This document shows positions 61,218-64,000 of a stretch of DNA of 64,000 bases, piece by piece. Position numbers and translations under genes: made by a program. Numbering within the stretch: the first letter of the stretch is position 1; the number at the start of each line of letters is the position of its first letter. The stretch covers positions 496,001-560,000 of the forward strand of contig NZ_JAMFTH010000001.1 of the NCBI RefSeq assembly GCF_024195295.1, in the 5' to 3' direction. The stretch is from Gilvimarinus xylanilyticus (GTDB lineage Bacteria; Pseudomonadota; Gammaproteobacteria; Pseudomonadales; Cellvibrionaceae). The notes under the pieces were generated by a model, which worked only from the letters and a program-made list of their open reading frames with translations, had not been told where the DNA came from and did not search any database.

Positions 61218-62255
61218 ATGCGTTTGAGCCATAAGCTGTTGTTAGGTGGGGCAGTTATAATACTGCTGCTTTACGGTGTGTACGAGGTAGTGCTCACCCC
61301 CGCCGATCAGAATTTCTCGACATCGACACCCGCAAACGTTGAGGTAGAGACCTCAAGCGAAAGAAAACGGGTAAAAGCTTCCTCGAGCGCTCCAGAGCCC
61401 GCGACTGAGCAGAGCAGGGCGCATCGTCAGTCTCGCGGGCATGATATCGCGGTGGAGAAGGATGAGCTTATTCAATATCTGCAAGATTCCGCCAACCCAG
61501 ATGAAGAGTTGTTGTTGCTGGCTATGACCGGGCAAGGCAGTGCTAACGATGAGGCCCGCTTGCGTGATCTTGTGCACTACACCTCGGAAAAAGCCATGGC
61601 GATGTTTTTATTGGCTCAGTTTCGGGTAGATGGAGAGCGTGTGGCGACCACCGAAGATTTGGAGGGGTTAAAGACGCTAGCACCTGACAATGCCGTGGTG
61701 GATGATCTCTTGGCCGAGCACGCCTATCGCGAGGGTAATACCGCCAAGGCGCTGGAGCATTTTCAAAACGCTGGGCAGGCCACGCAAAACAATGCCTACC
61801 AAGCTAAATACTTGGATTTAATTGGCGACGTTTATTTGAGGCGCAATGGTTATCTGACGGTGACGGAGTACGTGGATATAGTTGGGTTTCGTGCGGCGCA
61901 GCCTGTGCCCAACTTGGGGTTTGTTGGTGAGGTGTGTCGCGAAAACGTCGATAACAACGCTTGGCAAAGCGCCTGTAGCGCCCGTGGGAATGTTATGTTC
62001 AACCACGGCGAAACTCTGTTAGATCGCGCCGTGGGCGCTCGGTTAGTCACAAGTTACGGGCAGGGAAAAACCGACCGTTACCGCGATAATATCAAACAAA
62101 ACGAGACGACGCTTTCGGCGTTAAGCGAACAGCTGGAAAGCAAAATCACCACATCAGGTACGATGATTGACCGAGCCGTCTGGCAAGAATACATCTCGAT
62201 CTACGAGCGAGAGGGGGAGCTGGCGGCACTGCAATATTTAGTGAATGCGCTCTAG
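61218..62255 (+). CDS. Membrane-anchored TPR-like hypothetical protein
   Basis: 345 residues from the ATG at 61218, which is better spaced from GAAGGA than the ATG at 61212. One N-terminal membrane helix (LLLGGAVIILLLYGVYEVVL), then a Ser/Glu/Pro linker. A helical part follows with repeat-like segments (DEARLRDLVHYTSEKAMAMF; VDDLLAEHAYREGNTAKALE, close to a TPR). Three Cys lie in the C-terminal third. I recognise no family. Its end overlaps the end of the convergent DUF1501 gene by four bases. Confidence 0.65.
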   Translation: MRLSHKLLLGGAVIILLLYGVYEVVLTPADQNFSTSTPANVEVETSSERKRVKASSSAPEPATEQSRAHRQSRGHDIAVEKDELIQYLQDSANPDEELLLLAMTGQGSANDEARLRDLVHYTSEKAMAMFLLAQFRVDGERVATTEDLEGLKTLAPDNAVVDDLLAEHAYREGNTAKALEHFQNAGQATQNNAYQAKYLDLIGDVYLRRNGYLTVTEYVDIVGFRAAQPVPNLGFVGEVCRENVDNNAWQSACSARGNVMFNHGETLLDRAVGARLVTSYGQGKTDRYRDNIKQNETTLSALSEQLESKITTSGTMIDRAVWQEYISIYEREGELAALQYLVNAL

Positions 62256-63613
62256 TTGTCAATGAACCCCAGATCGACAGTGCTAAAATTTTTCAGATTG
62301 GGAAAGGTACTGGCAAAGTCGGCTGTCGGCAAGCCAAACCAGCTTGCCAGAGTTGCACCGTATTGGTCCACGCTGGTAGTTGGGATAATACGCCCCTCGC
62401 CAATATCGTCGCTGCTGTCCAGTGCCAGTGAGGGTAGCTGGCCGTAGATGTTTCCGCCTTTTACCGCGCCGCCCATAATAAGCTGGTGTCCACCCCATGC
62501 GTGATCGGTGCCATCGCCATTGCTGGTCAGGGTGCGCCCAAAATCCGATAAGGTGAAGGTGGTGATTTTATCGGCCAAACCCAATTCATGGGTGGCCTGG
62601 TTAAACGCCGACAGAGCCTGGGAGAGTTGCGCGAAAAGCGCGGGCTGGCGGTTATTCTGGTCGCCGTGAGTGTCAAAGTCCCCCATGCCCACAAAATATA
62701 TTTGCCGCTTTACGTTCAGGGCTTCGCGTGCCGAGATAAGACGCGCGACCATCGATAGATCCGTGCCCAGCTTGTCGCCGGGAAAAACCGTTTGCAGGGG
62801 CGGTTGTTCATCAAGGGCGGCTTTAACCTCACCGGAAAGCGCCCAGGCCCGCTCCTGCACGGCCGCGTATTCGCGTTGCAAGACATGCTGATCTGCACTT
62901 TGCATAAGCGCCCGAAAAACCTGAGCGCGGGTGGCGTCGGCTGTGTCTCCCGAACTATCAAAGTGTTTTAACCGTTCAACCCCATAACCGCTTACCGAGT
63001 AGGGAACCACCTTAGTCCCGGTTTGAAAAATATTGCTGCCGCTAAGAGAGATATTCATTGACAGCTGCTGGTTAATGTTCAGCGAACCCATAATATCCGC
63101 AGCCCGCCCGGCCCACCCAGTGGTGGCGGTGTCGCGGTTGAGCGCCTGCACAAAGTTTTGTTGATCATTGTGCGAAAACAGCTGCGGTGGTAAGCGCGAG
63201 CGATTGTTTTGATAATCTGGTTTGCTCACAGGTTCGATTAACGCACCAGTGTTTGCTAAAACGGCGAGCTTCCCCGTGTTATAAAGGGTACTCACATCAG
63301 TCATTGCGGGATGAAAACCATAGGCGTGGCCGCCACGGTTCATGGGTAATAAGTCCGACTTTGCGACGGCCAGGTTTTGACGTACGTCTTGATAGGTGCT
63401 GTACCCCGAGCCATCAGCGGGAATAATCATATTGTAGGAATCGTTACCCCCGTATAGGAACACACACACCAGTGCTCTGTAATCATCGGTAGGGGTAGTT
63501 TGCGCTATGGCCAGTTGCATGCGCGCGCTAAGAGCGGCAAAGCTGGCACTGCCCAGACAGGCGGCGAGACTGTTGCGTAGGAAGCGTCGGCGGTTGTGGT
63601 TAAAGCTTTTCAT
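62252..63613 (-). CDS. DUF1501 protein with Tat signal
   Basis: 453 residues from the ATG at 63613; an upstream TTG would overlap the preceding gene. The N-terminus NRRRFLRNSLAACLGSASFA carries a twin-arginine export motif. The DUF1501 body is a sulfatase/phosphatase-like fold: ALVCVFLYGGNDSYNMIIP with the metal-binding Gly-Gly-Asn-Asp, GMGDFDTHGDQ, and TLSDFGRTLTSNGDGTDHAW. It is paired with a DUF1800 gene directly upstream, the usual order. The joint role of the pair is unknown. Confidence 0.92.
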   Translation of the reverse strand: MKSFNHNRRRFLRNSLAACLGSASFAALSARMQLAIAQTTPTDDYRALVCVFLYGGNDSYNMIIPADGSGYSTYQDVRQNLAVAKSDLLPMNRGGHAYGFHPAMTDVSTLYNTGKLAVLANTGALIEPVSKPDYQNNRSRLPPQLFSHNDQQNFVQALNRDTATTGWAGRAADIMGSLNINQQLSMNISLSGSNIFQTGTKVVPYSVSGYGVERLKHFDSSGDTADATRAQVFRALMQSADQHVLQREYAAVQERAWALSGEVKAALDEQPPLQTVFPGDKLGTDLSMVARLISAREALNVKRQIYFVGMGDFDTHGDQNNRQPALFAQLSQALSAFNQATHELGLADKITTFTLSDFGRTLTSNGDGTDHAWGGHQLIMGGAVKGGNIYGQLPSLALDSSDDIGEGRIIPTTSVDQYGATLASWFGLPTADFASTFPNLKNFSTVDLGFIDN

Positions 63614-63626
63614 AGGCGGAATCGAA

Positions 63627-64000
63627 TTAACGTTGAACAGCAAAGTAGGGCGAGGCGGAAATTAAGCTAGCTGCCTCAAACACACGCACGCGTTTACTGT
63701 GCTCGCTGTTAACGCTGTAGTCTAACGAGTCTATATGATTAACGAGCAATTGCCGGGCGTCGTCACTCAGTTGTCCGGCGGTTAACAGTAAATCCAGTCG
63801 GTCGATTAGCGCGGTGGAATCGCCGGCAATGGTTTTTTCTTTGGTCATGTCGACAGCGGGTGGGTAAATATCCCAGTCGAAATTCGCGGTTTGCTCTTGC
63901 ACGTAATCGGCATCGGCGTCGCGCCAAAAAATGGCGTCGGTCAGGGCATTGGTTTTGGCAATCATCACGCTTTCGGTGTGTAATTGGAGTTCGGGCGAGG
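63627..64000 (-). CDS. DUF1800 protein, C-terminal part
   Basis: The frame enters from the right edge and continues without a stop through SPELQLHTESVMIAKTNAL, the conserved DUF1800 C-terminal motif (usually FAPELQIHTES-x-x-x-x-x-TN). It ends at 63627, 13 nt before the DUF1501 start. The remaining domain lies outside the window. About 124 residues are visible. Confidence 0.88.
   Translation of the reverse strand, partial: SPELQLHTESVMIAKTNALTDAIFWRDADADYVQEQTANFDWDIYPPAVDMTKEKTIAGDSTALIDRLDLLLTAGQLSDDARQLLVNHIDSLDYSVNSEHSKRVRVFEAASLISASPYFAVQR

Overview
The window reads as the chromosome of a plant-polysaccharide-degrading marine or soil gammaproteobacterium, most like the Cellvibrionaceae (Cellvibrio, Saccharophagus, Marinimicrobium, Gilvimarinus group). 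This rests on several secreted lipoprotein glycoside hydrolases with poly-serine linkers (GH43, GH9, GH105), a typical gammaproteobacterial housekeeping order (purN-purM, DUF2066, hda; waaC, gltX), and moderately GC-rich coding DNA. The species assignment is inference.

Layout. 0-6.3 kb: the end of a probable GH88/GH105 enzyme, a lipoprotein, a CvpA-family membrane protein, rlmA, a large secreted repeat protein and a DkgB-type aldo/keto reductase. 6.3-12.2 kb: an ECF sigma factor and RskA-type anti-sigma, then a DUF4331 / Ig-like lipoprotein / TPR / HupE-UreJ membrane protein unit. The sigma gene and the DUF4331 gene carry nearly the same promoter-like sequence with identical spacing, so this looks like one self-regulated regulon. 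12.2-16.4 kb: CheV, catalase, PPK2 and small proteins. 16.4-25.0 kb: an arabinan/pectin locus of two paralogous multidomain GH43 lipoproteins flanking a GH105 hydrolase. 25.3-30.4 kb: SlyD, DUF3108, purN-purM, DUF2066 and hda. 30.6-35.3 kb: a GH9 cellulase and a sulfide/persulfide operon (persulfide dioxygenase, TauE, rhodanese-DUF2892, and a BigR/SqrR-like repressor with its own palindromic operator).

35.4-41.6 kb: waaC and gltX, then about 3.5 kb of accessory DNA. This holds a tRNA-Ala(GGC) with promoter and terminator, a second tRNA-Ala copy split inside its T-loop by a 72-nt structured element, three more copies of that element, and an integron-type gene cassette with a recognisable attC site but no integrase in view. 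41.6-44.3 kb: an AEC transporter, an unknown anchored protein and a P-loop kinase. 44.4-52.1 kb: two divergent GH43 enzymes, a GST, a Fur-box-preceded TonB siderophore receptor and a DUF1080 protein. 52.1-64 kb: glutaredoxin-like protein, MFS transporter, an XRE regulator divergent from a small secreted protein and DUF2145, a cupin-like protein, a 138-bp tandem repeat array, a transglutaminase, a MetY-type enzyme, an anchored protein and a DUF1800-DUF1501 pair running off the end.

Several intergenic repeat families stand out: the 138-bp unit (array at 58.2-58.9 kb, diverged copy near 2.9 kb), an inverted GTCTGAGGTCTGA family (16.3, 30.4, 32.5 and 32.9 kb), eleven exact GTTCAGC heptads, and the tRNA T-loop element. 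A TATTGTATTA motif is shared by the promoter regions of the GH43 genes.
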